Shown here in pieces: positions 20,356 through 29,416 of a stretch of DNA of 44,392 nucleotides. A program made the translations under genes and the position numbers. The notes below the pieces were generated by a model. The model saw only the letters and a program-made list of their open reading frames with translations. It had not been told where the DNA came from and searched no databases. Source of the stretch: an uncultured Rubritalea sp. (lineage in GTDB: Bacteria; Verrucomicrobiota; Verrucomicrobiia; Verrucomicrobiales; Akkermansiaceae); contig CALJOJ010000005.1 of the NCBI GenBank assembly GCA_937981665.1, positions 1 through 44,392 on the forward strand, written 5' to 3'. Position 1 is the stretch's first letter. Each line of letters starts with the position of its first letter.

Positions 20356-21591
20356 CTATAAATCCTCAGGCTTACTCAGCAGCTCAGCTACCCTCTTAAG
20401 CAGTCTGCCTGCATCACCACCATCGATCACGCGGTGGTCGAATGTTAGAGCTAGTTCTGCTTCGGTGACTGGGATGAAGGCATTCACTTCGTCTGACCAG
20501 ACTGGCCGCTTAACACCGGCGCTGATGCCGAGAATGAGAGTTTCATTAGGTAATGGGATAGGTGTTCCCCACGTGAGACCAAAGGTTCCAAAATTTGTTA
20601 CCGTAGCAATACCTCCCTTCGTAGCTGCTTCTGGAAGTCTACGATCACGGGATTGATCGACAAGCTCAGAATATTCTTCACTGAGTTCGCTCACGGACTT
20701 CGTATCAACATGACGGATGACTGGCACCATAACTCCATCTTCGACTTGAACCGCACAGCCGATGTCGAAACTTCTCGGATGAACAATTTTCTCACCGATG
20801 AGGAATCCAGCTGCCGATGGATGCTCCGCCAGAGCTAAGGCAAAGGCACGTAGCACATAGAGCGTGAGTCCCGGCTTGGGGTACTGTTCTCGGCGGTGGT
20901 CTAACAGCTTATCCATCACCACTGGGTGCCCCACTGTGGCTAATGGTCGTGTCCATGATCTACGCATGGCATCCGCTACCGCAAGTCGCATCGGTGAAGC
21001 CGGTGACGCTGGCCACTCACTGATATACTCAAGGAATCCTTCTAAATCTTCTACCGTGACTCTACCTCCGCCACCACTTCCAGCTATCGCTGAAATATCT
21101 GCAGCTCTGAGCCCCAGCTCATTCATGCGTGCACGCATCCTAGGAGAAATATAATGCGCACCAGCCTTCCCAGTTGGTACAGGTAATCCCTGAACAGTAG
21201 GTGAAACATTTTTAGGCTCAAAGTAACCACCATCTTCTGTCTTGAAATGCAGATTAGCTTCGTCCTCTTCTACTTGTCGTTCCTGCTCCTCCTTCGCATC
21301 ACTCACTCCTTGGCTGACTGTTGAGACACCGGTACGCTCTATCTCTTCTTCGCTAGCTTCCACGGTTCCTAAGATAGAACCCACAGCATAACTCACGCCT
21401 TCTTTTGCCAGTATTTCCTGTACTACCCCCCCGCAGAGTGTGGTCACACCCATCGTCGCTTTATTCGTTTCCACTTCGATGATTTCTTGGTCTGCTTCAA
21501 CAGTATCACCCACTGCTACATTGAAACGTAGGATAGTGGCTTCTGCGATGGATTCACCGAGTTGTGGCATGACGATTGGTATTTTGGGCAT
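20356..21591 (-). CDS. 2-oxo acid dehydrogenase E2 (dihydrolipoyl acyltransferase)
   Basis: A 411-residue E2 subunit that passes acyl groups from lipoamide to CoA. The lipoyl domain is at 1-80 with the lipoylated lysine K44 in VETNKATMG. An acidic linker (80-140) follows, then a peripheral subunit-binding domain at about 145-187 (ISPRMRARMNELGL). The catalytic domain ends with TFDHRVIDGGDAG, where H386 and D390 are the catalytic pair. There is a single lipoyl domain. It is the last gene of the E1alpha-E1beta-E2 operon, 23 bases after E1beta. No E3 lipoamide dehydrogenase gene is in the window. Sequence alone does not settle whether the substrate is pyruvate, branched-chain 2-oxo acids or acetoin. 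Confidence 0.9.
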   Translation of the reverse strand: MPKIPIVMPQLGESIAEATILRFNVAVGDTVEADQEIIEVETNKATMGVTTLCGGVVQEILAKEGVSYAVGSILGTVEASEEEIERTGVSTVSQGVSDAKEEQERQVEEDEANLHFKTEDGGYFEPKNVSPTVQGLPVPTGKAGAHYISPRMRARMNELGLRAADISAIAGSGGGGRVTVEDLEGFLEYISEWPASPASPMRLAVADAMRRSWTRPLATVGHPVVMDKLLDHRREQYPKPGLTLYVLRAFALALAEHPSAAGFLIGEKIVHPRSFDIGCAVQVEDGVMVPVIRHVDTKSVSELSEEYSELVDQSRDRRLPEAATKGGIATVTNFGTFGLTWGTPIPLPNETLILGISAGVKRPVWSDEVNAFIPVTEAELALTFDHRVIDGGDAGRLLKRVAELLSKPEDL

Positions 21592-21614
21592 GGTGATGTT
21601 AGGTTTTAAAATTA

Positions 21615-22580
21615 TTAGTAAGCGAGTAGCTCCTTTAGTGCGTGACTAATGGATTCTGGAGTAGGTCGATGTGCTGCCCAGAGCTTAGGATGATAAGGTA
21701 TAGGTGTGTCTTTAGCATTCAGACGCATCGGTGGAGCGTCTAACAGATGGAATGCTTCCTTCACTACGCGAGACACTATTTCCGCAGTCACTCCTCCCCA
21801 TGGAAAAGCCTCTCCGACGGCTAGGAGTCTACCGGTTCTGGCTACTGAGGCAATGACTGTATCAGTATCCAGAGGCTTGACCGAGCGCAGGTCTACTACT
21901 TCTATTTCCCAACCTTCGGACTGAAGCATCTCGGCTGCTCTAACCGCCTCATGCACCATCGCGCTATACGCTACTACTGTTGCATGCTTCCCTGGTCTAG
22001 TGATTCTCGCTTTACCAATAGGTAAGCCGTCGCCTTCGAAGTCATCGCTCTTGAGCCATCTGTAGAGTAACTTATGTTCACAGTAGATGACTGGATCATC
22101 CAGAGCTATACCTTCTAACAGCATGTGATAGGCATCTGAAACTGTCGCTGGTGTGAGGACGATACATCCTGGGTAGTGACTATAAATAGCCTCAATACTC
22201 TGAGAGTGAAATGGCCCAGAACCCGGCGTCCCACCAGATGGCATACGCACAGTGATAGGAATAGGCACTCCTGTTCTATAATAGTGCGTGGCCGCATTAT
22301 TAACGATCTGGTTAAAACCAACAGATGAGAAATCGGCAAACTGCATTTCCACGACGGGTCGCATTCCTTCTATTGCAGCTCCCACAGCCATACCTATCAT
22401 AGCATCTTCACTGATAGGTGCGTCCATCACGCGGTCTGGCCACTTTTCTTTTAGCCCCTTGGTAGCCTTGAACGCACCACCAAACTCTCCAATATCTTGG
22501 CCATAGAGAAAGACTCGCTCATCAGTCTCTAGCGCTTTGTACTGAGCTTCTCTGATGGCTTCAATGTAGGTTACTGACAT
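21615..22580 (-). CDS. 2-oxo acid dehydrogenase E1 component, beta subunit
   Basis: A 321-residue transketolase-like beta subunit that pairs with E1alpha to decarboxylate a 2-oxo acid using thiamine diphosphate. Typical segments are TYIEAIREAQYKALETDERV at the start, GQDIGEFGGAFKATKGL (about 27-43), DAPISEDAMIGMAVGAAIEG (53-72, with the Glu that activates the cofactor) and PSGGTPGSGPFHSQSIEA (around 114-131). The C-terminus PYHPKLWAAHRPTPESI fits the branched-chain/pyruvate type of two-subunit E1. Length is normal. It lies 46 bases after the E1alpha stop and 23 bases before E2. Confidence 0.92.
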   Translation of the reverse strand: MSVTYIEAIREAQYKALETDERVFLYGQDIGEFGGAFKATKGLKEKWPDRVMDAPISEDAMIGMAVGAAIEGMRPVVEMQFADFSSVGFNQIVNNAATHYYRTGVPIPITVRMPSGGTPGSGPFHSQSIEAIYSHYPGCIVLTPATVSDAYHMLLEGIALDDPVIYCEHKLLYRWLKSDDFEGDGLPIGKARITRPGKHATVVAYSAMVHEAVRAAEMLQSEGWEIEVVDLRSVKPLDTDTVIASVARTGRLLAVGEAFPWGGVTAEIVSRVVKEAFHLLDAPPMRLNAKDTPIPYHPKLWAAHRPTPESISHALKELLAY

Positions 22581-22626
22581 ATTCGTTTTCTCTAATCTCT
22601 AAAAATTTATCTAACTAGCGAACTAA

Positions 22627-23742
22627 CTACGTGTGCGCCTCTTTGAACCTGCTTTCAGCAAGCGCGCTCCAGTCTTCATTATACGGATTAGGTCCAGCCT
22701 CTTTCTGGGCAGTCTTAACAGCTTCCTGCACTTCCATCTTAGCTGCTTCTTGCCACTCAGTCAGTTCCTCTTCTGATAGCCATCCTTTTTCTAACAACTG
22801 CTGTTTCCCTACCTCAATACAGTCACGACCATAGGTGCTATTACGAATCTCTTCCGGAATATATGAACCATCGTCATGCTCCCCGTGACCACCAAGACGG
22901 AGTAATTTAGCCACCACCATCTGTGGACCGCCACCCGCTCTTGCTGTGTCCACTGCCTTCGCAATGGTCTCCGCACAAGCCAGCATGTCTGTCCCATCCA
23001 CAGAATGTCCAGCCACTCCATAACCCTGCGCTCTATCGATCAGATCAACACAGGCATATTGTTTCGAATTAGGAGTTGAGTAGGCAAATTGATTATTCGC
23101 AACTACGACGACAACAGGAAGTTTCTCCACAGCTACATAGTTGAGACCTTCATGAAATGATCCAGTAGAGGTAGCCCCATCGCCTATACAAGTTGCCCCC
23201 ACACAGCCAGCTAACTTCCCCTGAATCTCACGTGCCTTGAGCATCCCACCAACTACCGACAATGAGCTACCTAAATGACTAATCATCGCGACCACTCCCT
23301 CTGATGGTCTCCCTCGGTGAATGTTTCCATCACGTGCTTTCATCGGCCCTTGAGCAGATCCTAGATAAGTCCGTGTGGCATCTAACATATCCTCACCAAA
23401 GGCAGTACGGCCCGCCTGATCTCGGATCAGCGGAGCAAATATATCTTTGCCTGGCTCAAGTCTGGCACCTACTGAGGCACTGACAGCCTCTTGCCCCTTA
23501 CCTAAATACACGCCGCCTACTATCTGGCCAGCTTTGTAGAGTGAACTAAACTTCATCTCTAACAATCTGGAACGAACCATTGCTTGGTAAACCTTACGTG
23601 CGTGTTCTTTAGTCTGACCCATAGTAAAAATCACAGTCAAATAAGCATCTCTGTACTTCATCTCAACTGACTGCGGAGCCAACCTACTACGTTCCTTCAC
23701 AGTTCCGCAAACATTTTTCTCATTCATAAGTAGTCCATTCAT
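22627..23742 (-). CDS. 2-oxo acid dehydrogenase E1 component, alpha subunit
   Basis: Up to 371 residues. The thiamine-diphosphate/Mg motif is GDGATSTGSFHEGLNYVAVE followed by VVVVVANN, with further family segments GQIVGGVYLGKGQEAVSASVG and RDGNIHRGRPSEGVVAMIS. It decarboxylates the 2-oxo acid together with E1beta and transfers the acyl group to E2. The first 40 residues are poorly conserved in character. Met41 (ATG at 23622-23620, MGQTKEHARKVYQ) is a good alternative start that would give a 331-residue protein nearer the family norm. No ribosome binding site separates the two. It is the first gene of the operon and is divergent from the nucleotidyltransferase, with about 96 bases between starts. 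Confidence 0.9.
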   Translation of the reverse strand: MNGLLMNEKNVCGTVKERSRLAPQSVEMKYRDAYLTVIFTMGQTKEHARKVYQAMVRSRLLEMKFSSLYKAGQIVGGVYLGKGQEAVSASVGARLEPGKDIFAPLIRDQAGRTAFGEDMLDATRTYLGSAQGPMKARDGNIHRGRPSEGVVAMISHLGSSLSVVGGMLKAREIQGKLAGCVGATCIGDGATSTGSFHEGLNYVAVEKLPVVVVVANNQFAYSTPNSKQYACVDLIDRAQGYGVAGHSVDGTDMLACAETIAKAVDTARAGGGPQMVVAKLLRLGGHGEHDDGSYIPEEIRNSTYGRDCIEVGKQQLLEKGWLSEEELTEWQEAAKMEVQEAVKTAQKEAGPNPYNEDWSALAESRFKEAHT

Positions 23743-23838
23743 CTTAAATATCTCTAAATGGTAATTAAAGATTGCCTAAAGAGCTCGTTTTGAAGCATAA
23801 AGAGTCCATTAAAGACAACTAGCTACAGCCAATTTTTT

Positions 23839-24753
23839 ATGAAACCTACACTCTTAGTACTCGCAGCAGGAATGGGCAGCCGATACGGCGGCCTCAAGCA
23901 AATGGACCCAATGGGACCAAACGGCGAGAGCGTACTAGACTACTCTGTCTATGATGCTATCCGTGCCGGCTTCAAGCGCGTGGTTTTCATCATCCGTGAA
24001 GACTTCGCTGATAATTTTAAAGCTAACATTGGTGATAAATTTTCCCAAAAAATAGAAATTGAATACTGCTACCAAGATCTCAACGACCTACCAGAAGGCT
24101 TTTCTCTTCCAGAAGGCAGAGTCAAGCCATGGGGAACGACCCATGCTATCCTAGCGGCTAGAAACCTCATTGATTCTCATTTTGCAGTTATCAATGCTGA
24201 CGACTTCTACGGCAAGGATTCATTCCAGCAGATCATTTCCTATTTCAATAAGCCTGAGTCTAACAATCCTGAAAAAGAAAGCTACTGCATGGTAGGCTAT
24301 AAGCTTAGCAACACACTATCTGACCACGGTGATGTCAACCGTGGTGTCTGTCAGGGAACTAATGGATTCCTAAATAACATCGAGGAGCATACAGAAATAC
24401 TCGAAGAAGCAGACGCAATATGCAGAGGCAACAATCTCGCAGGTGAACGCGTAGAAATCTCACCATCGGCTCTTGTTTCTATGAACTTCTGGGGATTCTC
24501 AGCATCACTCATGACACATCTCGCGAGCCAGTTCGAAACCTTCCTTGCTGAACATGGCAATGAGATGAAATCTGAGTGCTACATCCCAACCGTAGTTGAT
24601 GACCTCATCAAGTCTGAACAAGCGGAATGCTATATTTTAGAAACAAGCAGTTCATGGTTCGGCGTCACCTACCCACAAGATAAAGATGCTTGTGTAGCTA
24701 GTATTCAACAGCTAGTTGATGCTGGTGAATACCCTGCTAAACTCTGGGAATAA
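23839..24753 (+). CDS. Sugar-1-phosphate nucleotidyltransferase family protein
   Basis: A 304-residue protein with the nucleotidyltransferase signature LVLAAGMGSRYGGLKQMDPM (residues 6-25), where the GxGSRYGG loop binds the nucleotide and the Lys contacts phosphate. An FAVINADDFYG motif around residues 119-129 supplies the metal-binding Asp residues. Such enzymes join a sugar-1-phosphate to a nucleoside triphosphate. The sugar and nucleotide are not clear. UTP-glucose-1-phosphate-type activity is one possibility, and choline/polyol-type transferases are another. No sugar-pathway neighbour narrows it. It converges on nirD with a 6-base gap. Confidence 0.78.
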   Translation: MKPTLLVLAAGMGSRYGGLKQMDPMGPNGESVLDYSVYDAIRAGFKRVVFIIREDFADNFKANIGDKFSQKIEIEYCYQDLNDLPEGFSLPEGRVKPWGTTHAILAARNLIDSHFAVINADDFYGKDSFQQIISYFNKPESNNPEKESYCMVGYKLSNTLSDHGDVNRGVCQGTNGFLNNIEEHTEILEEADAICRGNNLAGERVEISPSALVSMNFWGFSASLMTHLASQFETFLAEHGNEMKSECYIPTVVDDLIKSEQAECYILETSSSWFGVTYPQDKDACVASIQQLVDAGEYPAKLWE

Positions 24754-24771
24754 AAAAGGCTAACTCGCCTT
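24752..24771 (-). terminator. Possible short terminator overlapping the nirD stop
   Basis: AAGGC at 24756-24760 pairs with GCCTT at 24767-24771 around a 6-base loop. On the minus strand the hairpin is followed by six T (24757-24752). The stem is only 5 bp and includes the nirD stop codon, so this is a weak candidate for the end of the nirBD transcript. Confidence 0.4.
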
Positions 24772-25092
24772 AACAAGAAGCTCTCCCGCTTCTTCTCTGA
24801 CCTCAAAAACCTTGAGACTATACTGCTCGTCAGTGAAGCACTTGCCATCCTTCAGCGAATAGCGGTACTTATGCAGCGGGCAAATGATGATAGGAGTCCC
24901 CTTCTCGTCACCCACTATTCCTCTGGAAAGAACCATACGTTCATTCTGAGGATTATAGTTCTGCACCGCGTACCACCTCTGCTCATCTGCTAGGTGAAAT
25001 ACAGCCACCTGTACATCGCCCACTAGTACACAGCTACCTAAGTCCTGCGGGTACAGGTCTACTGAGCCAATATTTGTCCAATTAGTATCCAT
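24760..25092 (-). CDS. nirD: Nitrite reductase (NAD(P)H) small subunit NirD
   Basis: A 110-residue Rieske-fold protein of the NirD type, the partner of NirB in cytoplasmic reduction of nitrite to ammonium. It aligns by eye with enterobacterial NirD: WTNIGSVDLYPQDLGSCVLV at the start, ERMVLSRGIVGDEKG in the middle, and SLKDGKCFTDEQYSLKVFEV near the end. The first iron-ligand pair (CxH) is replaced by NYNPQ, while a CPLH is kept where other NirD proteins have lost it. As in its relatives, no complete Rieske cluster can form. It begins 12 bases after nirB and is surely co-transcribed with it. Confidence 0.9.
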   Translation of the reverse strand: MDTNWTNIGSVDLYPQDLGSCVLVGDVQVAVFHLADEQRWYAVQNYNPQNERMVLSRGIVGDEKGTPIIICPLHKYRYSLKDGKCFTDEQYSLKVFEVREEAGELLVKAS

Positions 25093-25104
25093 TGATTTAT
25101 CTTG

Positions 25105-27615
25105 TTAGAGATTGATTGAGAAATTTCTCTCCTGTAAAGTGGCTGGTCGGATCTGGTCACGCTCCTGCACGAACTGGACGCTCTTATCTTTCTCATCACT
25201 ATTCGTGAAGTGACGGAATCTCTTGAGCTTCTCAGGGTCATTAATAGCATCTTTCCACTCACATTCATAAGTATCTACGAGGTGTTTCATCTGCTCATCA
25301 AGTTCATCACAGATACCAAGTGAGTCTTCGATCACTACTGCTTTGAGCTTATCCAGACCACCCTCTAGCTTAGTAAGCCAGACAGAAGTTCTCTCAAGAC
25401 GCTCGGCTGTCTTGATATAGTACATGAGAAATCTGTCAGTATACTTGATCAATGTCTCACGGTCTATATCCGAAGCAAATAGATCTGCATGGCGTGGAGT
25501 CATCCCACCATTTCCTCCCACGTAGAGATTCCAGCCTTTCTCAGTAGCAATGATACCAAAGTCCTTACTACGAGCCTCAGCACATTCACGTGCACAGCCA
25601 CTCACTCCAGACTTAAATTTATGCGGAGAACGGATACCACGATAGCGCTTCTCAAGATCAATAGCGAGGGTAGTACTATCCTGCACACCGAAGCGGCACC
25701 AAGCAGACCCCACACAGGACTTCACTGTTCTCAGAGACTTACCATAGGCATGACCTGACTCGAATCCAGCATCAATGAGTTCTTTCCAGATCACTGGAAG
25801 CTGGTCGACACGAGCACCGAACAGATCGATCCGCTGACCACCTGTGATCTTCGTATAGAGGCTATATTTCTTAGCCACCTCCCCGAGAACGATAAGTTTA
25901 TCTGGAGTGATCTCACCACCTGGAATGCGCGGCACAATAGAGTAAGTTCCGTCCTGCTGCATATTCGCAAGAAACGCATCATTGGTGTCTTGTAGCTTCT
26001 TCTGCTCAAGGATAGGCTTATTCCAAATGGAAGCAAATATAGAACCTGCTGTCGGCTTACAGATTTCACAGCCGACGCCTTTACCATGCTTCTCTAACAG
26101 TTCATCAAAAGTCTTAATCCCTGACACCTTCACCACATCATACATCTCAGAACGTGAGAGGTCAAAGTGTTCACAAAGTCGACTACTCACCACCACTCCG
26201 GACTCGGCCATCTTGGCTTTAAAGAGATCTGTCATCAGTGGCACACAGCCACCGCAGCCAGTACCAGCCTTAGTACATGCCTTCAGATCACCTACTGAGC
26301 TAGCTCCGTCATCGATAGCTGAGCAAAGCGTTCCTTTCGTAACCGCTTCACATGAACAAATCTGTGCAGAATCCGGCAGATCCATCACACTCGTTCCAAC
26401 CTGAGAATCATCTCCTGCTGGAGAAATAAGCTGAATCGGCTCAGGCGGTAGAGCCATTTTGTTTTGGTAAATCTGGAGCAAGCCACCGTAAGCGTCAGCA
26501 TCTCCTACGAGAATACCACCTAACAGAAGCTTACCATCAGCTGATATAACGAGTTTCTTATAAATCTTTTTGAAGTCATCATTGATCACTATTTCACGAT
26601 CTCCTTCCTTCGCTTCTATCTCCCCGAAGCTCGCTACATCTGTTCCAATGAGCTTCAGCTTAGTAGACATATCTGCACCTTCGAAGGTCTCTTCGACGCC
26701 ACATAGAAGACCAGCCGCCACATCAGCCATCTTGTAACCTGGAGCCACTAGACCATAAATCATACCTTCATAGAGGGCACATTCACCGATCGCGAAAATA
26801 TTAGGATCAGAGGTAAGCATGTATTTATCAACCTTGATACCACCGCGCTCACCAACCTCTAAACCACATTCTTTAGCCAGTTCATCACGTGGACGAATAC
26901 CTGCAGAGATGATGATCATATCTACATCTAGCTCAGAGTCATCTGCAAATACCATTTTACTCACAGCTCCATCACCAGCGATGTCTTTCGTATTCTTATT
27001 AAGATGGACTGAAATATCTCTACTCTCAATAACACTCTTAAGAAGTAAGCCACCAGCGGTATCTAGCTGACGAGGCATCAGACGTGGAGCAAATTCTACC
27101 ACATGAGTTTTCATACCAAGATCCTGCGCAGCTTTTGCAGCCTCGAGACCTAACAGACCACCACCGATCACAGCACAAGTCTTAGCCTGCTTAGCGTAAT
27201 CCTTCATTAAGTCTAAATCTTCAATGGTACGATAGACGAACACGCCAGCTTTATCCGCTCCAGGAACTGGCGGAACAAAGGGTGCTGAGCCAGTAGCCAT
27301 GACTAGCTTATCATATTCTAAAACCTTACCTTTGCAAGATGTAACCGTTTTATGCTCACGGTCTATCTCCACGACCTTCTCACCGATGTATAGCTCAATG
27401 TCATTCTCAGAATACCAGCTAAGCTTATTCATGTAGAGGTCTTCAGCAGACTTACCGCTGAAATACTCTGAGAGATGAACACGGTCATATGCAGGACGAG
27501 GCTCTTCACAAAAAGTGACTAACTGGTACTTAGATGCGGTATCTTTCTCGAGAAATTTCTCACAGAACTTATAACCCACCATTCCGTTTCCGACTACGAT
27601 GATTCTTGGCTTCAT
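25105..27615 (-). CDS. nirB: Nitrite reductase (NAD(P)H) large subunit NirB
   Basis: A cytoplasmic enzyme reducing nitrite to ammonium with NAD(P)H. Numbered from an upstream in-frame ATG (27639-27637), the features are: FAD-binding VVGNGMVG (15-22), NAD-binding VIGGGLLG (157-164), a BFD-type 2Fe-2S domain (C428, C430, C462, C465), a second Cys-rich segment around 540, and the siroheme/4Fe-4S domain with C642, C648, C682 and C686. GGQRIDLFG is also typical. I prefer the start at residue 9 of the long form (ATG 27615-27613), because family members open with MKPRIIVVGNG-like sequence and because a promoter-like element at 27628-27643 lies in the codons before it. The protein is then 836 residues. 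It forms an operon with nirD. Confidence 0.93.
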   Translation of the reverse strand: MKPRIIVVGNGMVGYKFCEKFLEKDTASKYQLVTFCEEPRPAYDRVHLSEYFSGKSAEDLYMNKLSWYSENDIELYIGEKVVEIDREHKTVTSCKGKVLEYDKLVMATGSAPFVPPVPGADKAGVFVYRTIEDLDLMKDYAKQAKTCAVIGGGLLGLEAAKAAQDLGMKTHVVEFAPRLMPRQLDTAGGLLLKSVIESRDISVHLNKNTKDIAGDGAVSKMVFADDSELDVDMIIISAGIRPRDELAKECGLEVGERGGIKVDKYMLTSDPNIFAIGECALYEGMIYGLVAPGYKMADVAAGLLCGVEETFEGADMSTKLKLIGTDVASFGEIEAKEGDREIVINDDFKKIYKKLVISADGKLLLGGILVGDADAYGGLLQIYQNKMALPPEPIQLISPAGDDSQVGTSVMDLPDSAQICSCEAVTKGTLCSAIDDGASSVGDLKACTKAGTGCGGCVPLMTDLFKAKMAESGVVVSSRLCEHFDLSRSEMYDVVKVSGIKTFDELLEKHGKGVGCEICKPTAGSIFASIWNKPILEQKKLQDTNDAFLANMQQDGTYSIVPRIPGGEITPDKLIVLGEVAKKYSLYTKITGGQRIDLFGARVDQLPVIWKELIDAGFESGHAYGKSLRTVKSCVGSAWCRFGVQDSTTLAIDLEKRYRGIRSPHKFKSGVSGCARECAEARSKDFGIIATEKGWNLYVGGNGGMTPRHADLFASDIDRETLIKYTDRFLMYYIKTAERLERTSVWLTKLEGGLDKLKAVVIEDSLGICDELDEQMKHLVDTYECEWKDAINDPEKLKRFRHFTNSDEKDKSVQFVQERDQIRPATLQERNFSINL

Positions 27616-27627
27616 GACTAAATGAAT

Positions 27628-27643
27628 AGCAACCATCACACCA
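27628..27643 (-). promoter_or_regulatory. Candidate sigma-54 promoter of nirBD
   Basis: On the minus strand the bases read TGGTGTGATGGTTGCT: the GG-N10-GC spacing of -24/-12 promoters with a perfect TTGCT -12 box and three mismatches in the -24 box. It shares TGG-N9-TGCT with four other sites in this island. The predicted start of transcription is about 27617, two bases before the preferred nirB start codon. Confidence 0.55.
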
Positions 27644-27708
27644 AGTACAATGAACTTAGCGCAACAATCAATGAATATATTTAATGCGTAGAATGAAATA
27701 CAATACTA

Positions 27709-29385
27709 CTAGTAGACATCCCTAGCATAACGCTTGCTAGACTTTAGCTCTGCAACGTAGGATACTGCCTCATCTACAGACTTATCGCCAAATTTCTCAA
27801 CCACTTTATGCAGTGCCGTGTCGACATCTTTTGCCATCCGTGAAGCATCACCACAGACATAAAAGTGTCCACCCTCTTCGAGCCATTGATAAAGAGCCTC
27901 ACCATCCTCTAGCATTTTATCCTGAACGTAAATTTTCTCTTCCTGGTCACGTGAGAACGCTAGACTGATCTTCTCAAGGTAGCCCTTCTCAGCCATCCCC
28001 TCTAACTGCTCACGGTAAAGGTAATCTAACTTCTCATGAGGATTCCCAAAGAACAGCCAGTTTTTACCAGGTGCTTTAGTAGCTTCACGCTCTTCTAAGA
28101 ATGCTCTAAATGGTGCTATTCCTGTACCTGGCCCAACCATGATCATAGGCACGCTAGGATCTACAGGCGGACGAAACGCTTTATTAGTATGGACAAACAC
28201 ACGCGGCTTAGTGACATCTGACCGCTCAGTGAAGTAAGTAGAACATACTCCCTTACGCTCGAATCCAGCTGACTCATACTTCACTACTCCCACTGTTAGA
28301 TGCACCACGTCTGGATGCGCTTTCGGACTAGATGCTATCGAGTAGAGCCGAGGGGCAAGCGGCTTCAGCATACCGAGAAATTCCTCAGCATCGGCAAATT
28401 TAATAGGATGCTCAATCACTAAGTCTATGATCTCACGTCCCCAGAGATAATCATTCAGCGCGCTCCTGTCCTCAGCGTTCGTCAGCTCTAACAACACCTC
28501 ACTACCCGACTTTTCAGCCCAAGCCTTCACTAGAGGTAATGTAATGTTTCGGATTTCATAATCCTCAGTAAGGACAGGCTTTAAACCATCATCATAGCCG
28601 AGTTCCGAGATCAGTCTCTCCACCAGTTCCGCATCATTGATCGGGTAAACTCCTAAAGCATCACCCGCTTCGTAACTGACACCAGAACCCTTGAGGTCTA
28701 TTTCCACATGAGTAGTCTCGCGTGCACTCTCAGCTGCATTGAGATTATCCAGCTTAGTGATCTCAACAGTACATGGGTTCTTCTTAGTCACCCCGCACTC
28801 ATCATCATCGTCATCGGATGCAGCCGAGACCGTTCCCAAAATAGCTAATAGATCAGTAGTCCACTTTGCATAGTCGTCATCGTAATCCACGTCCATATCG
28901 ACACGTGAAATAAGCTGAGTGGCACCGAGTTCCTTAAGCTTATCATCAAACTCGATCCCGCACTGGCAGAAATCTGGGTAAGATGAGTCACCTAGTGAGA
29001 GCACCGAGTACTTGAGCTTATCGAGCTTAGGCACATCTGCACTGTGAAGGTAGTCATGGAAAGCCTGCGCATTATCAGGTGGATCACCCTCTCCATAAGT
29101 AGAAGTAATGATAATAAGGTTTTTTAGCTCAGCCAACGCCGCGTGATCAAAGCTCGATAGATCTACAACAGTAGGATCCACTCCCGATTTAGAAGCAAGC
29201 TTACTAAATTTCTTAGCTAAAGTCTCAGACGTCCCTGTCTGAGAACCCCAAACGATCGTAACCGGAACTCCTGGTGCTGCATCTTCACCTTCATAAGGCG
29301 CAAGTAATGCTGTTAGGTATCCATTGAGCCATTCTTTCTGCTCTGGTGAAAATGGGGCATCATCTGGTAATAGAATCTGATTCAT
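27709..29385 (-). CDS. Diflavin reductase (sulfite reductase flavoprotein alpha-like)
   Basis: A 558-residue NADPH-dependent flavoprotein of the CysJ type. The flavodoxin domain (about 42-190) has the FMN phosphate loop SQTGTSET (48-55) and STYGEGDPPDNAQAFHDY. A short acidic linker DDDDDE follows at about 193. The FAD domain has YSIASSPKAHPDVVHLTVGV and GVCSTYFTER. The NADPH part has MIMVGPGTGIAPFRAFLEER and ends in the typical Tyr (RDVY). It moves electrons from NADPH through FAD and FMN to a haemoprotein. It starts 31 bases after the stop of the NirA-type reductase gene, and there is no CysI-like sulfite reductase in the window. Its partner is therefore probably that nitrite-type enzyme (inference). 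A sulfite reductase role with an unlinked partner cannot be excluded. Confidence 0.85.
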   Translation of the reverse strand: MNQILLPDDAPFSPEQKEWLNGYLTALLAPYEGEDAAPGVPVTIVWGSQTGTSETLAKKFSKLASKSGVDPTVVDLSSFDHAALAELKNLIIITSTYGEGDPPDNAQAFHDYLHSADVPKLDKLKYSVLSLGDSSYPDFCQCGIEFDDKLKELGATQLISRVDMDVDYDDDYAKWTTDLLAILGTVSAASDDDDDECGVTKKNPCTVEITKLDNLNAAESARETTHVEIDLKGSGVSYEAGDALGVYPINDAELVERLISELGYDDGLKPVLTEDYEIRNITLPLVKAWAEKSGSEVLLELTNAEDRSALNDYLWGREIIDLVIEHPIKFADAEEFLGMLKPLAPRLYSIASSPKAHPDVVHLTVGVVKYESAGFERKGVCSTYFTERSDVTKPRVFVHTNKAFRPPVDPSVPMIMVGPGTGIAPFRAFLEEREATKAPGKNWLFFGNPHEKLDYLYREQLEGMAEKGYLEKISLAFSRDQEEKIYVQDKMLEDGEALYQWLEEGGHFYVCGDASRMAKDVDTALHKVVEKFGDKSVDEAVSYVAELKSSKRYARDVY

Positions 29386-29416
29386 AAAATTATTAGGTCT
29401 AGTATTCGCTTAATCT

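Noticed and set aside
23762-23800. AGCA-N8-CCA upstream of the E1alpha operon, resembling the nitrogen-island promoter element
   Set aside because: The spacing is one base short of the GG-N10-GC rule, so it does not fit the sigma-54 pattern and was not counted.
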